A DNA stretch of 42,034 nucleotides from positions 1 through 42,034 of the forward strand of contig NZ_JAPDUI010000016.1 in the NCBI RefSeq assembly GCF_025980345.1. The letters are read 5' to 3'. The DNA is from Arenimonas sp. GDDSR-1. Its GTDB lineage: Bacteria > Pseudomonadota > Gammaproteobacteria > Xanthomonadales > Xanthomonadaceae. A program made the position numbers and the translations under genes. Positions 1 to 8,773 of this stretch are shown here, one piece after another. Positions within the stretch are counted from its first letter, which is position 1, and every line of letters begins with the position of its first letter. Under the pieces are notes generated by a model. It did not search any database. It had not been told where the DNA came from and was given only the letters and a program-made list of their open reading frames with translations.

Positions 1-1
1 G

Positions 2-1042
2 CTGCGTCTGCCCGCCTACGATTACAACATGAGCCGGCTGATTGCCCTGAAGGACATGCTCCGCAAGCTGGATCGCATTGAACAGCTGCCGGATGCGATC
101 CTTCGGCTGGAAACCATCATGGCCGCACCGCTGCCTTGGAAACCTTGGGTAATGGTGCTGAGCGGCTTCGTGCTATCGGGCGCCATTGCGCTTTTGCTCG
201 GCGGTGCCTTGCCGGAAATGACGGCCGCCGGCCTCAATGGCATTATTTTCATCCTCGCATTACTTTATCTGGGCGCGCGTCCCGGCTTGGTGCCGATCAT
301 GCCGGTTTTGCTCTGCGCCATTGCCGCCATCGGCGCTTATCTCTTGAGCGTGCTGATTCCGCTCACCTCGCCATTTGTTGTCATTCTGGCCAGCATCGTG
401 CTGCTGCTGCCCGGTTTCACCATCACCATCGCCATGATCGAACTGGCAACCGGAAATCTGCTGGCCGGTACCGGACGCCTGTCCGGAGCCGCGATTCTCA
501 TGCTGCTGATGGGTGCCGGCGTCGCCATCGGTACTGGCATCGGCACCGAATGGATTCCTTACCGCACCCTGTCGGCGCTGGATAAACTTCCGGACTGGAC
601 CCTCTGGCCGGCCATCGCCCTGCTCGGCGGCACCCTGATGATCTTCCTGCAGGCGCCGCTTCGGTCACTGCACGTGATGATGGGCGCCTGCCTGCTGGCC
701 TTTGCCGTGGCCAGCAGCGTCGGCGCCGTGTTCGGACCGGTTGCAGGCGCCTTTACGGCCGCCTTCAGCGTGGCGCTCGCGGGTCAACTGTATCAGCGCT
801 TCAGCGGCGAGCCGGGTATTCTGGTGCAGATTCCCGGCCTGATCACGCTGGTGCCCGGCAGCGTCGGTTTCAAAGGCCTGCATGCCTTGATGGAACAGGA
901 CAATCTGGCCGGCATCAGCACCATCACCACGATGGCCACCACCGGCGCCGCCTTGGTGATTGGTACCCTGCTGGCCAACAGCATGGCCCTGTCGCGCTTC
1001 GCCCGCGGCGCTAAATCGGAAATCGACGAGGAACCGGCATGA
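2..1042 (+). CDS. ThrE-type threonine/serine exporter family protein, 5' end outside window
   Basis: Polytopic inner-membrane protein, open from the first bases of the window, so its N-terminus lies upstream; the frame reads LRLPAYDYNMSRL before the first internal ATG at 29. It shows about ten hydrophobic segments. The pattern fits the two-domain ThrE/YjjP-YjjB family (amino-acid efflux driven by the proton gradient): an LPGFTITIAMIEL stretch in the first membrane half and a second half ending with ITLVPGSVGFKGL. Substrate specificity cannot be read from sequence. Its stop overlaps the next start (ATGA at 1039-1042), so it is probably co-transcribed with the GST gene. The family assignment is from remembered motifs. 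Confidence 0.75.
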   Translation: MRLPAYDYNMSRLIALKDMLRKLDRIEQLPDAILRLETIMAAPLPWKPWVMVLSGFVLSGAIALLLGGALPEMTAAGLNGIIFILALLYLGARPGLVPIMPVLLCAIAAIGAYLLSVLIPLTSPFVVILASIVLLLPGFTITIAMIELATGNLLAGTGRLSGAAILMLLMGAGVAIGTGIGTEWIPYRTLSALDKLPDWTLWPAIALLGGTLMIFLQAPLRSLHVMMGACLLAFAVASSVGAVFGPVAGAFTAAFSVALAGQLYQRFSGEPGILVQIPGLITLVPGSVGFKGLHALMEQDNLAGISTITTMATTGAALVIGTLLANSMALSRFARGAKSEIDEEPA

Positions 1043-1728
1043 GCCACTACACCCTGTATATCGCCAACCGCAATTATTCGTCCTGGTCGCTCCGGCCCTG
1101 GCTGCTGATGACCGAACTGCGGATTCCCTTTACCGAAACCCTGGTGCCGTTCCAGGAATCCAACCATGCCACGTTCAGCCGCTTCTCGCCGAACGCGCGG
1201 GTGCCGTGCCTGCATGACGGCGACACGGTGGTTTGGGACTCGCTCGCCATCATCGAATACCTGGCCGAGTCGCATCCCGGGGTCTGGCCGCAACAACGCG
1301 TTGCAAGGGCATGGGCCCGCGCTGCGGCGGCGGAAATGCATTCCGGCTTCAGCGCATTGCGCAACCGGTGCTCGATGAACTGCGGACTGCGGCTGCGCCT
1401 GCACACCATGACGCCGGATCTGCAGGCGGATATTGAACGCTTGGATGCCCTCTGGCAGGACGGATTGAGCCGCTTCGGCGGACCGTTCCTGGCCGGTTCG
1501 GATTTCAGTGCAGCGGATGCCTTCTATGCCCCGGTGGCTTTCCGTATCCAGAGTTACGGCCTGCCCCTGAGCGAAGCCTCGCAGGGCTATGCACAGCGGC
1601 TTTTGGCGCTGGCCGGCATGCGTGACTGGTACGACAAGGCGCTGCAGGAGCCATGGCGCGAAACCGGTCACGAGCAGGAGATACTGGCGCAGGCCGAACT
1701 GCTGGCGGATCTGCGGATTCAGCCGTAA
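1039..1728 (+). CDS. glutathione S-transferase family protein
   Basis: 229 residues, the usual length for a cytosolic GST. The N-terminal thioredoxin-like domain carries NYSSWSLRPW (12-21), where a serine would be the catalytic residue, then VPCL (55-58) with the cis-proline, and D67-S68 followed by AIIEYLAE, the glutathione gamma-glutamyl contact. The helical C-terminal domain has FLAGSDFSAADAFYAPV, the N-capping-box region of the fold. Expected role is glutathione-dependent conjugation or reduction; the substrate is unknown. It overlaps the upstream exporter gene by four bases (ATGA), which fixes the start and suggests translational coupling. Confidence 0.85.
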   Translation: MSHYTLYIANRNYSSWSLRPWLLMTELRIPFTETLVPFQESNHATFSRFSPNARVPCLHDGDTVVWDSLAIIEYLAESHPGVWPQQRVARAWARAAAAEMHSGFSALRNRCSMNCGLRLRLHTMTPDLQADIERLDALWQDGLSRFGGPFLAGSDFSAADAFYAPVAFRIQSYGLPLSEASQGYAQRLLALAGMRDWYDKALQEPWRETGHEQEILAQAELLADLRIQP

Positions 1729-1797
1729 GCCAAACGATGCAGATCCGGCGGATTTACGCTAAGGTAAAGCCGTCCCCCCCTTACATTGGAGCACCCC

Positions 1798-2181
1798 GTG
1801 GAAGAAAACGCAGTGAAAGATCAAAACAACTGGGCCGGCGGCGTACATGTAGCCGCTTTCGTGCTGGCGCTGTTCACCTCCTGGTCGGCCGGTGTCGGTG
1901 GCATGATTGCCGCGTTCGTGGTCTGGCTGATGAAAAAGGACGAGTCGGCGTTCATCCGGACGCACGCCACGGAAGCCTTCAATTTCAATTTCAGCATGTT
2001 CCTGTACACGCTGATCGCGGTGTTCCTGACGGTCATGACTCTGGGCATCGGTCTGATTTTCGTCATTCCGGCGGCACTGGTGCTGGCCATCGTGTGGATC
2101 TGGTGCACCATCAAGGCCGCCATGGCCGGCTTCAACGGCCAGGAGTACCGCTATCCGTTCACCCTCCGCCTGCTGAACTGA
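1798..2181 (+). CDS. DUF4870 (Tic20-like) small membrane protein
   Basis: 127-residue membrane protein with three or four hydrophobic segments. It opens with a short polar stretch, then VHVAAFVLALF, GGMIAAFVVWLMKKDES, and HATEAFNFNFSMFLYTLI, the conserved 'H..EA.NF' signature of DUF4870 proteins. The function of the family is unknown. I chose the GTG start at 1798 because GGAG at 1788-1791 sits six bases upstream; an in-frame TTG at 1786 overlaps that site. It ends just before a strong terminator, so it is the last gene of its transcript. It lies 69 bases after the GST gene. Confidence 0.8.
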   Translation: MEENAVKDQNNWAGGVHVAAFVLALFTSWSAGVGGMIAAFVVWLMKKDESAFIRTHATEAFNFNFSMFLYTLIAVFLTVMTLGIGLIFVIPAALVLAIVWIWCTIKAAMAGFNGQEYRYPFTLRLLN

Positions 2182-2202
2182 GCATCACATCCGTTAAAGA
2201 AC

Positions 2203-2229
2203 AACGCCGGCGCAAGCCGGCGTTTTTTT
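2203..2229 (+). terminator. rho-independent terminator after the DUF4870 gene
   Basis: Perfect stem ACGCCGGC/GCCGGCGT (2204-2211 with 2216-2223), GCAA loop, then a run of seven T. The left flank is A-rich, so it may also stop transcripts arriving from the convergent zur gene. Confidence 0.9.
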
Positions 2230-2233
2230 GTGG

Positions 2234-2725
2234 TCAGACGCTATCGGCGGCCTGACAGCTTCGGCATAGCCCGTGCACCTCGAGCACCTGCGCACCCGGC
2301 GAAAAACCGAGCGCCTGCGCCTTGGCATCGAGCGATCTGGCGATGGATTCATCTTCAAGCTCGATGGCCGTATGACAGCGGTCGCAGATCAGGAACGGGA
2401 CGGTATGGCGGATGCTCGGGTGATGGCAGGCCACGAAGGCATTGATGGACGCCAGCCGGTGAATGAAGCCATTGGCCATCAGGAAATCCAGGGCACGGTA
2501 AACGGTCGGCGGTGCATTGGCCCCGACTTCCGAACGCATCTGCTCGAGAAGATCATAGGCCTTGATCGGCTTTCCGCTCCGGGCAATCAGACGGAGAACC
2601 TGCTCCCGGATCGGCGTCAGACGCAGCCCGCGTTCGGCGCAGGCGGCCTTGACGGCCTCCAGATACGCGCCGGCATCATGCACGTGATGGTGCGGATGCG
2701 TGCAGGCCGGCGCACTCGGGCTCAT
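2234..2725 (-). CDS. zur: Fur-family zinc uptake regulator, Zur-type
   Basis: 163-residue metalloregulator. It resembles E. coli Zur along its length: [12 protein letters not shown] (35-46), AYDLL (56-60), [12 protein letters not shown] (71-82) in the winged-helix domain, then C100-H101-H102, C114-DR-C117 and the Zur-typical GLC154-RS-C157. The two CxxC pairs would hold the structural zinc. An extra His-rich N-terminus (C8, H10, H12-H14, H16) could bind metal. Expected role is zinc-dependent repression of zinc uptake genes. Its ATG overlaps the gltX stop (ATGA, 2722-2725), so it is probably translated from the gltX message. No zinc transporter gene is visible nearby. Confidence 0.88.
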   Translation of the reverse strand: MSPSAPACTHPHHHVHDAGAYLEAVKAACAERGLRLTPIREQVLRLIARSGKPIKAYDLLEQMRSEVGANAPPTVYRALDFLMANGFIHRLASINAFVACHHPSIRHTVPFLICDRCHTAIELEDESIARSLDAKAQALGFSPGAQVLEVHGLCRSCQAADSV

Positions 2726-4128
2726 TGCGGCAGCGATCCAATGGCGGCATGCAAACGCGCCAGCGCGGTTTCCCGGCCACAGAGATACACGGTGTGGTCG
2801 ATCGATGGCGACGCCGTCGAGCCGGTGACCGCGACACGGATCGCCGGGCCGACTTTGCCCATGGCCAGATTCAGTTCCGCCAGGGTTCCGGCAAAGGCCT
2901 CATGCACGCCGCTCAGCGTCCAGTCCGGCAGGGCTTCCAGCTTTGCAGTGAACACGCCGAGCGGCTCGCGGACGGCCGCGGTAAGTTGTTTGGCCGCTGC
3001 GGCGGCGTCGATGTCGGCCTCGGTCAGCGGGCTGAACCAGCATTTGGCCTTCTCGGCCATTTCCTTTAAGGTATGGACACGGTCCCGCAGCGCCACGACC
3101 ACCTCGGCCGGATCGGGCCCCTTGGTCAGGTCATAGCCGGCGTTCTGCAGGTGCCAGACCAGGTGCTTGGCCACATCCGAGGGCGCATCGGTTTTCAGAT
3201 AATGCTGGTTGATCCAGTTCAGTTTGGCCGGATCCAGGCGCGAGGCCTTGGCATTGACGTCTTCGATTTTGAACAGATCGAACATTTCGGCGCGGCTGAA
3301 GATTTCCTGGTCGCCGTGCGACCAGCCCAGACGGACCAGATAGTTCAGCAAGGCATGCGGAAGATAGCCGTCATCGCGGTATTGCATGACGTTGGCCGCT
3401 CCATGCCGCTTCGAGAGCTTGGCGCCTTCCGGATCGAGAATCATCGGCATGTGCGCGAAACGCGGCATGAAATCGCCCAGGGCTTTGTAGATGTTGATCT
3501 GGCGCGGCGTGTTGTTGACGTGATCATCGCCGCGGATGACGTCGGTGATGCCCATGTCCAGATCGTCGACCACTACCGCGAAATTGTACGTGGCATAGCC
3601 GTCGGAACGGAAAATCACCAGATCATCGAGCTCGCTGTTGGAGAATTCAATCCGGCCCTTGATGCTGTCATCCCAGGCGACGGTGCCGTCCTGCGGATTG
3701 CGGAAACGGATGACCCGGTTCGGATCTTCACGGAACGGTGCGTTGGCATCGCGATAGGCGCCGTTGTAGCGCGGCTTTTCATTTTTTTCCAGCGCCTCAT
3801 TGCGCATCGCCTCGAGCTCGTCCTTGCTTTCATAGGCATAGTAGGCTTTGCCCTCGGCCACCAGCTGTTCAGCCACCTGTTTGTAGCGCTGCAACCGGTC
3901 GGTCTGATAGATCGGACCTTCGTTGTATTCCAGCCCGAGCCAGTCCATCGCATGCAGAATGGCATCCACCGCCGCCTGGGTGGAGCGTTCACGGTCGGTG
4001 TCTTCGATGCGCAGCACGAATATGCCCTGGCGCCGGCGGGCTTCGAGATAACAGTAAAGTGCGGTGCGGGCGCCGCCGATGTGCAGGAAGCCGGTAGGAC
4101 TCGGGGCGAAGCGGGTACGGCAGGTCAT
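2722..4128 (-). CDS. gltX: glutamate--tRNA ligase
   Basis: 468 residues, the normal size for bacterial GluRS. The class I signatures are present: HIGG at 16-19 (the HIGH box), preceded by [10 protein letters not shown], and KLSKR at 237-241 (the KMSKS loop). It charges tRNA-Glu with glutamate in the cytosol. The insertion region around residues 98-127, which holds zinc-binding cysteines in E. coli, has none here ([14 protein letters not shown] follows instead), so this is a zinc-free variant. Full length and the anticodon-binding C-terminus separate it from the short GluQ-RS paralogue. It is followed by zur with a four-base overlap and preceded by the Mur-ligase gene with a 39-base gap. Confidence 0.97.
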   Translation of the reverse strand: MTCRTRFAPSPTGFLHIGGARTALYCYLEARRRQGIFVLRIEDTDRERSTQAAVDAILHAMDWLGLEYNEGPIYQTDRLQRYKQVAEQLVAEGKAYYAYESKDELEAMRNEALEKNEKPRYNGAYRDANAPFREDPNRVIRFRNPQDGTVAWDDSIKGRIEFSNSELDDLVIFRSDGYATYNFAVVVDDLDMGITDVIRGDDHVNNTPRQINIYKALGDFMPRFAHMPMILDPEGAKLSKRHGAANVMQYRDDGYLPHALLNYLVRLGWSHGDQEIFSRAEMFDLFKIEDVNAKASRLDPAKLNWINQHYLKTDAPSDVAKHLVWHLQNAGYDLTKGPDPAEVVVALRDRVHTLKEMAEKAKCWFSPLTEADIDAAAAAKQLTAAVREPLGVFTAKLEALPDWTLSGVHEAFAGTLAELNLAMGKVGPAIRVAVTGSTASPSIDHTVYLCGRETALARLHAAIGSLPQ

Positions 4129-4155
4129 AGGAAGGCCAAAGGAAAAATCACCCTA

Positions 4156-4184
4156 ATTTTAACGGATTCAGACGTCCGCGTCAG
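4156..4184 (-). promoter_or_regulatory. candidate sigma-70 promoter for gltX
   Basis: On the minus strand CTGACG (4184-4179), a 17-base spacer, then TAAAAT (4161-4156). The -35 lies inside the 3' end of the Mur-ligase gene. This would let gltX-zur be transcribed apart from the cyanophycin genes. Called by eye from consensus matches (4/6 and 5/6). Confidence 0.45.
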
Positions 4185-5940
4185 AACGGTGCACCGCCGG
4201 CCAGTCCGGCAGCGCCCTGCCCGCCTGCCAATCCGCCGCCTGCATGGCATCCAGAAGCCCCTGAACGGCCTCGCGCTCGGCCAAGCCATGGACCGGCAGC
4301 GCCAGCACATCACCGGCGCGGGCCCAGAGCAGGATATCGCGCACGGCCTGGACTTCATCCAGCTGCACATGCACATCGTCGGCGGCGATGCCGTTCTGCA
4401 ACAGGGCGCTCTGCAGCAAGGCCGGCACCTCGCCCGGGGCGCGGCCGCGTTCATAGCCGGCCATTTCCTTCAGCACGACCTGCCCGGGAACATAGTGCGC
4501 CACGGTTTCCGCCAGCTTGACGATGTCGTCATTCTCCCGGTTTCCGGCCTGACCCAGCAGCACGGCCAAGCGACCTTCGCCCTGCAGGGCTTTGGCGATA
4601 TCCAGGAACCCGCGCAGTCCTTCCGGGTTGTGCGCATAATCCATCAAAACGCGGACATCGCCGAACTGCCAGGATTGCAGTCTTCCGGGATTGTCCTGAT
4701 GGCGCAGGCCGAAGGCTTGCAGGCAAGCGGCGATGGCCGAGGGCGTGAAGCCCAAAAGCGCCGCGGCCAATGCCGCGCCCGCGAGGTTATCCAGATTGTA
4801 GGCGGCCCTGCCGCCGAAACTGAGCGGCATGCTGCGGGTATCGCCGAAATCCTGCACGACGCCGTCCATCGCCAGCAGCAACCGGCCGTCCTCGATGCCG
4901 CAGGCCGGTGCGCCGGCGGTGCGCATTTCAGCCAGAACCGGATTATGCCAGTCGCGTGCAAACCAAGCCTTGGCGACTTCCAAAACCGTACCGTGCTTTA
5001 CCAGCATCGGATCGGCGGCATTCAACACCAGCACACCACCGGATTTCAGGCCGCGCGACACCGAGAGCTTGACCTGTGCAAGATCATCCAGCGTGAAAAC
5101 GCCATACTCGCCGAAGTGATCCTCGCTGACATTGGTGACCAGCGCGACATCAGCTTGGTCCGTGGCCAAACCCCGGCGCAACAGCCCGCCGCGTGCGGTC
5201 TCCAGAATGGCGGCCTGCACGCCCGGATGGCGCAGGGTCGCACGGGCACCGGCCGGTCCTGCGTAATCATCGGCTTCAATCAATTCGCCGTTGAAGAACA
5301 GCCCGTCGGTGCAATTATGGCCGCTGGCCAGACCCGAGGCCCGTGCCATGGCCGCGAGCAAACGGACGGTCGTGGTTTTGCCATTGGAGCCGGTCACCAT
5401 GGCCACCGGCAAGCGCTGCACGGGATCGGTCAGCGCGGCTTCCGGCATTTGAAAGCCGGCGCGCGGCCAGAGCCGTGTCTGCGCCCCGAAACCGATGCTG
5501 ATGCTGTCATCGTCCAGCAGTACCGGCCAACCGGTATCTTGCGCTGCCGCGCAAAAACGCATCAATGCCGGCTCGCATTCGGCCACGGCGGATTTCCGGA
5601 AAATACGGGCGGCGGCATCGACATCGCCGATCAGCGGAAACGCCGGGGCATGCATGTCGGCATCCCCGCACACCGTGGACCAGGCCCACTCGTTGATTTC
5701 CGTCGCGGTGAACAGCTGATCCATCGGCGCCGTAAAGGCCAAGGTGGCGCCCTTGGCGTGGCAGCGGCTGACGAAATCAGGCGACGCCCATCCCAGCAGT
5801 TCGGCCATGCCGGCCACGGCCTGCATCCATTGCTTGCATTGCACTTCGTCGATATCCGCGGCACGCGCCTCCAGCACCACGCCGGGCACGGCGAAATACA
5901 CATTCGGCCCGGTCAGCCGGCGTGAATCGGTAAAAGCCAT
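4168..5940 (-). CDS. stand-alone Mur-ligase protein related to cyanophycin synthetase, no ATP-grasp domain
   Basis: 590 residues, directly after cphA (11-base gap). The C-terminal 420 residues are a Mur-ligase unit: P-loop GSNGKTTT (184-191), LETARGGLLRRGLA (246-259, E247) and SEDHFGEYG with H275, followed by DYAHNPEGLRGF. These align closely with the matching motifs of the neighbouring CphA. The first 170 residues open with RLTGPNVYF, resembling the 'GPN.Y/W' start of CphA N domains, but there is no ATP-grasp domain between the two parts. In CphA the Mur-ligase half attaches arginine to aspartate side chains and the ATP-grasp half adds aspartate, so this protein could supply at most the ligase half-reaction. 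Substrate unknown. The start has only a weak ribosome-binding site. Confidence 0.8.
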   Translation of the reverse strand: MAFTDSRRLTGPNVYFAVPGVVLEARAADIDEVQCKQWMQAVAGMAELLGWASPDFVSRCHAKGATLAFTAPMDQLFTATEINEWAWSTVCGDADMHAPAFPLIGDVDAAARIFRKSAVAECEPALMRFCAAAQDTGWPVLLDDDSISIGFGAQTRLWPRAGFQMPEAALTDPVQRLPVAMVTGSNGKTTTVRLLAAMARASGLASGHNCTDGLFFNGELIEADDYAGPAGARATLRHPGVQAAILETARGGLLRRGLATDQADVALVTNVSEDHFGEYGVFTLDDLAQVKLSVSRGLKSGGVLVLNAADPMLVKHGTVLEVAKAWFARDWHNPVLAEMRTAGAPACGIEDGRLLLAMDGVVQDFGDTRSMPLSFGGRAAYNLDNLAGAALAAALLGFTPSAIAACLQAFGLRHQDNPGRLQSWQFGDVRVLMDYAHNPEGLRGFLDIAKALQGEGRLAVLLGQAGNRENDDIVKLAETVAHYVPGQVVLKEMAGYERGRAPGEVPALLQSALLQNGIAADDVHVQLDEVQAVRDILLWARAGDVLALPVHGLAEREAVQGLLDAMQAADWQAGRALPDWPAVHRSDADV

Positions 5941-5951
5941 CCGGCAGGAAC

Positions 5952-8762
5952 TCAGTCGTCCTGCTCGGGCAGAATGACGATGCCGCGTTCGTCACGCGCC
6001 ACGCCTTCGAACTCCGGCAACACGGCATCCACGTTGCGGTTAAGCCAGGACTCCATGGCGGCGTTGCTGTCGAGCACCTGTTTCTGGGCGGCCGCCTGCC
6101 GGCTCATCTCGCCGTCGGGATTGAATTTGGTGATCTGCTTCCAGCAGCGCGCCAGCGCGTCACCGAAGATCAGCAGCAGATCGCCGGTGGCGGCCATGCG
6201 CAGCGCGCTGTCGATGGCCTGCTGCTCGTCCGGAATGACATGGATGCGGGAGTCCTCGATGCCGTTGGCGCGCAGACGCGCCGCCAGCATGTTCGGCACC
6301 TCATCGCCGTCGCGGCCGCGCAGTCCGTCATCGCGCTTGAGCACGTAGGCATCGAATTTGCCGCTGACGGTATCGGCGATGTCCAGGATGTCCTCGTCGC
6401 GGCGGTCGCCCGGGGCGGCCAGCACCACCAGACGGCGGTTCTGCACATCCATGCGCTGCACCAGATCGGTCATCACGCCGACCGCGTGGGCATTGTGGCC
6501 GTAGTCCAGAATGACTTTGAACGGATGCTCGGAGAACACATTCATGCGTCCCGGCGCCTGGAAGAAGCTGGTATCGAAGGTGCGCAGACCCTGACGGATC
6601 GCGTCCAGACCGACGCCCAGCGAAAACGCCATGGCTGCGGCGAACATCGCATTCTGCACATTGTGCATGGCCTTGCCTTCCAGCGTGGCCGGCACCAGGT
6701 GCGTCCACATCAGCGGGATGTGGCTGCCTTTGTCGTAAAGGGTGATCATCTGGCCGTTGACGCCGGCCTCAAGCGCACACGCGCGGCCGCCGGCACGGAT
6801 GTGTTCGCGCACCAGGCTGTGATCGGGATTCATGGTGACGTAGCAGATCACCTTGGCATCGGTGTAGCCGGACATCTTCAGGACGTTGGCATCGTCGGCA
6901 TTGAGCACCGCGCAGTCCTGGGCGACCTCCACCACGATGCGCTTGACTTCAGCCAGCTGCTCCAGGGTATCGATGCCTTTCAGACCCAGATGATCAGCCT
7001 GCACATTGAGTACGGCACCGACATTGCAGTTGCGTACGCCCATGCCTGAGCGCAGCAGCCCGCCGCGCGCGGTTTCCAGAACGGCCAGATCGATTTTCGG
7101 ATCCGACAGCACCATGCGCGCCGATACCGGACCGGTCATGTCGCCCTCGATGGTGCGCTGGCCGTCGATGTAGACGCCGTCGGTGCTGGTCATGCCCGGC
7201 GTGTAGCCGGCCATCTTGCAGATGTGCGCCAGCATGCGGCTGGTGGTGGTCTTGCCGTTGGTGCCGGTGATGGCGGCAATCGGCACCCGTGACGGCGTAC
7301 CTGCCGGGAACAGCATGTCGATGACCGGACCTGCGGCATCGCGGGGCGTGCCTTCGCTGGGTGCCACATGCATGCGGAACCCGGGCGCGGCATTCACCTC
7401 GCAAATGCCGCCGCCGATCTCGCGGTAGGACTCGGCGATGTTCTTGCTGAGGAAATCGACGCCGCCCACGTCCAGACCGATGGCCCGGATGGCGCGCACG
7501 GCCATGTCGCGGTTATCGGGATGGATGATGTCGGTGACATCGGTGGCGGTACCGCCGGTCGACAGATTGGCGGTCGAACGCAGCGGCACGATCCGGCCGG
7601 CTTCCGGAACCGATTCCGCGGTAAGCTCCTGGCGCGCCAGCATCATGTCGGCCTGCGCATCCAGTTCGATGCGGGTCAGCACCTTCTCATGACCGACGCC
7701 ACGGCGCGGATCGGCATTGACCTGATCAACCAGCTGGGCAACGGTGTGTACGCCATCGCCGATGACCTGGCCGGGCGTGCGCTTGGTGGCCGCGACCAAT
7801 TCGCCATTGACCACCAGCAGGCGGTGATCATCACCTTCAAGAAAGGTCTCGACGATGACGGAACGCGAATGTTCCTTGGCGGCCTGGAAGCCGAGCGCGA
7901 CTTCCTCGTCGGTTTGCAGGCCGATGGAGATGCCGCGGCCGTGATTGCCGTTGTAGGGTTTGGTCACCACCGGGAAGCCGATCTTGCGTGCGGCTTCGAT
8001 GGCGCGGTCCTGATGCTGGACCAGAATCTGGCGGGGCACCGGCAATCCGAGTCCGGCCAGAATCTTGTTGGTTTCTTCCTTATCGGAAGCCAGCTCGACG
8101 GCGATATAGGATGTTTTTCCGGTAATGGTGGCCTGGATGCGCTGCTGATATTTGCCGTGACCCAATTGAACCAGCGACTGTTCGTTCAGGCGAACCCACG
8201 GAATGTTGCGTTCTTCGGCGGCGCGCACGAGGGACGCCGTGGACGGCCCCAGGGCGCGCTTCTGGGCGAAGCGGATGAAGGCATCGCGGGCATCCGGCCA
8301 GCTCCAGTCCGCCGATACGCCGCGCACTTCCGCCAATTCTTCCGGCAACAGTGAACCGAGCAGTTTCAAGGCCAGCTCGCCGGCCTCGATGCCCTCTTCG
8401 CGCTGCGCATATTCATAGACCACCGAATACACCCCGGGACGGCCGGGGATCGAACGCGTGCGGCCGAACGTCACATCTTCGCCGGCCATGTTCTGCAGCT
8501 CGATGGCGACATGTTCGAGCACATGGCCCAGCCAGGTGCCTTCATCTTCCTGCATGCGCCGGATGAAGCCGCCGGGCTCCTTGTAGGAACAGCCATGCTG
8601 CTTCAGCTCCGGCAGCGCCGCCACCAGGGCATCGACGAACGCCGGTCCCAGACGGCCGGTAGGCCATTGCTCGAGGATACCGAGGTCGAGCTCGAGGCGG
8701 ATGACCGGAAAATGGGCGTACTGTGAGGGACCGACGAAAACCGAACGAGCCGTGATGCGCAT
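5952..8762 (-). CDS. cphA: cyanophycin synthetase
   Basis: 936 residues, the usual CphA1 size. It makes the storage polymer multi-L-arginyl-poly-L-aspartate from Asp, Arg and ATP. The N domain (1-160) contains GHVLEHVAIELQ (79-90), an H-x3-EH-x3-E array like the metal site described in some CphA1 N domains. The ATP-grasp domain (about 215-485) has TKPYNGNHGRGISIG and ends in CEVNAAPGFRMH. The Mur-ligase domain starts with the P-loop ITGTNGKTTT (498-507) and has LETARGGLLRSGMG. I chose the ATG at 8762 because MRITARSVFVGPSQY matches the family start and AGAGGA lies seven bases upstream, overlapping the cphB stop. The frame stays open for 38 more codons upstream, inside cphB. Confidence 0.96.
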   Translation of the reverse strand: MRITARSVFVGPSQYAHFPVIRLELDLGILEQWPTGRLGPAFVDALVAALPELKQHGCSYKEPGGFIRRMQEDEGTWLGHVLEHVAIELQNMAGEDVTFGRTRSIPGRPGVYSVVYEYAQREEGIEAGELALKLLGSLLPEELAEVRGVSADWSWPDARDAFIRFAQKRALGPSTASLVRAAEERNIPWVRLNEQSLVQLGHGKYQQRIQATITGKTSYIAVELASDKEETNKILAGLGLPVPRQILVQHQDRAIEAARKIGFPVVTKPYNGNHGRGISIGLQTDEEVALGFQAAKEHSRSVIVETFLEGDDHRLLVVNGELVAATKRTPGQVIGDGVHTVAQLVDQVNADPRRGVGHEKVLTRIELDAQADMMLARQELTAESVPEAGRIVPLRSTANLSTGGTATDVTDIIHPDNRDMAVRAIRAIGLDVGGVDFLSKNIAESYREIGGGICEVNAAPGFRMHVAPSEGTPRDAAGPVIDMLFPAGTPSRVPIAAITGTNGKTTTSRMLAHICKMAGYTPGMTSTDGVYIDGQRTIEGDMTGPVSARMVLSDPKIDLAVLETARGGLLRSGMGVRNCNVGAVLNVQADHLGLKGIDTLEQLAEVKRIVVEVAQDCAVLNADDANVLKMSGYTDAKVICYVTMNPDHSLVREHIRAGGRACALEAGVNGQMITLYDKGSHIPLMWTHLVPATLEGKAMHNVQNAMFAAAMAFSLGVGLDAIRQGLRTFDTSFFQAPGRMNVFSEHPFKVILDYGHNAHAVGVMTDLVQRMDVQNRRLVVLAAPGDRRDEDILDIADTVSGKFDAYVLKRDDGLRGRDGDEVPNMLAARLRANGIEDSRIHVIPDEQQAIDSALRMAATGDLLLIFGDALARCWKQITKFNPDGEMSRQAAAQKQVLDSNAAMESWLNRNVDAVLPEFEGVARDERGIVILPEQDD

Positions 8763-8773
8763 GACGTAATCCT

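Noticed and set aside
3073-5925. 950-codon open frame on the plus strand
   Set aside because: Antisense to gltX and the Mur-ligase gene, both with clear family motifs. Open antisense frames are common in GC-rich genes.
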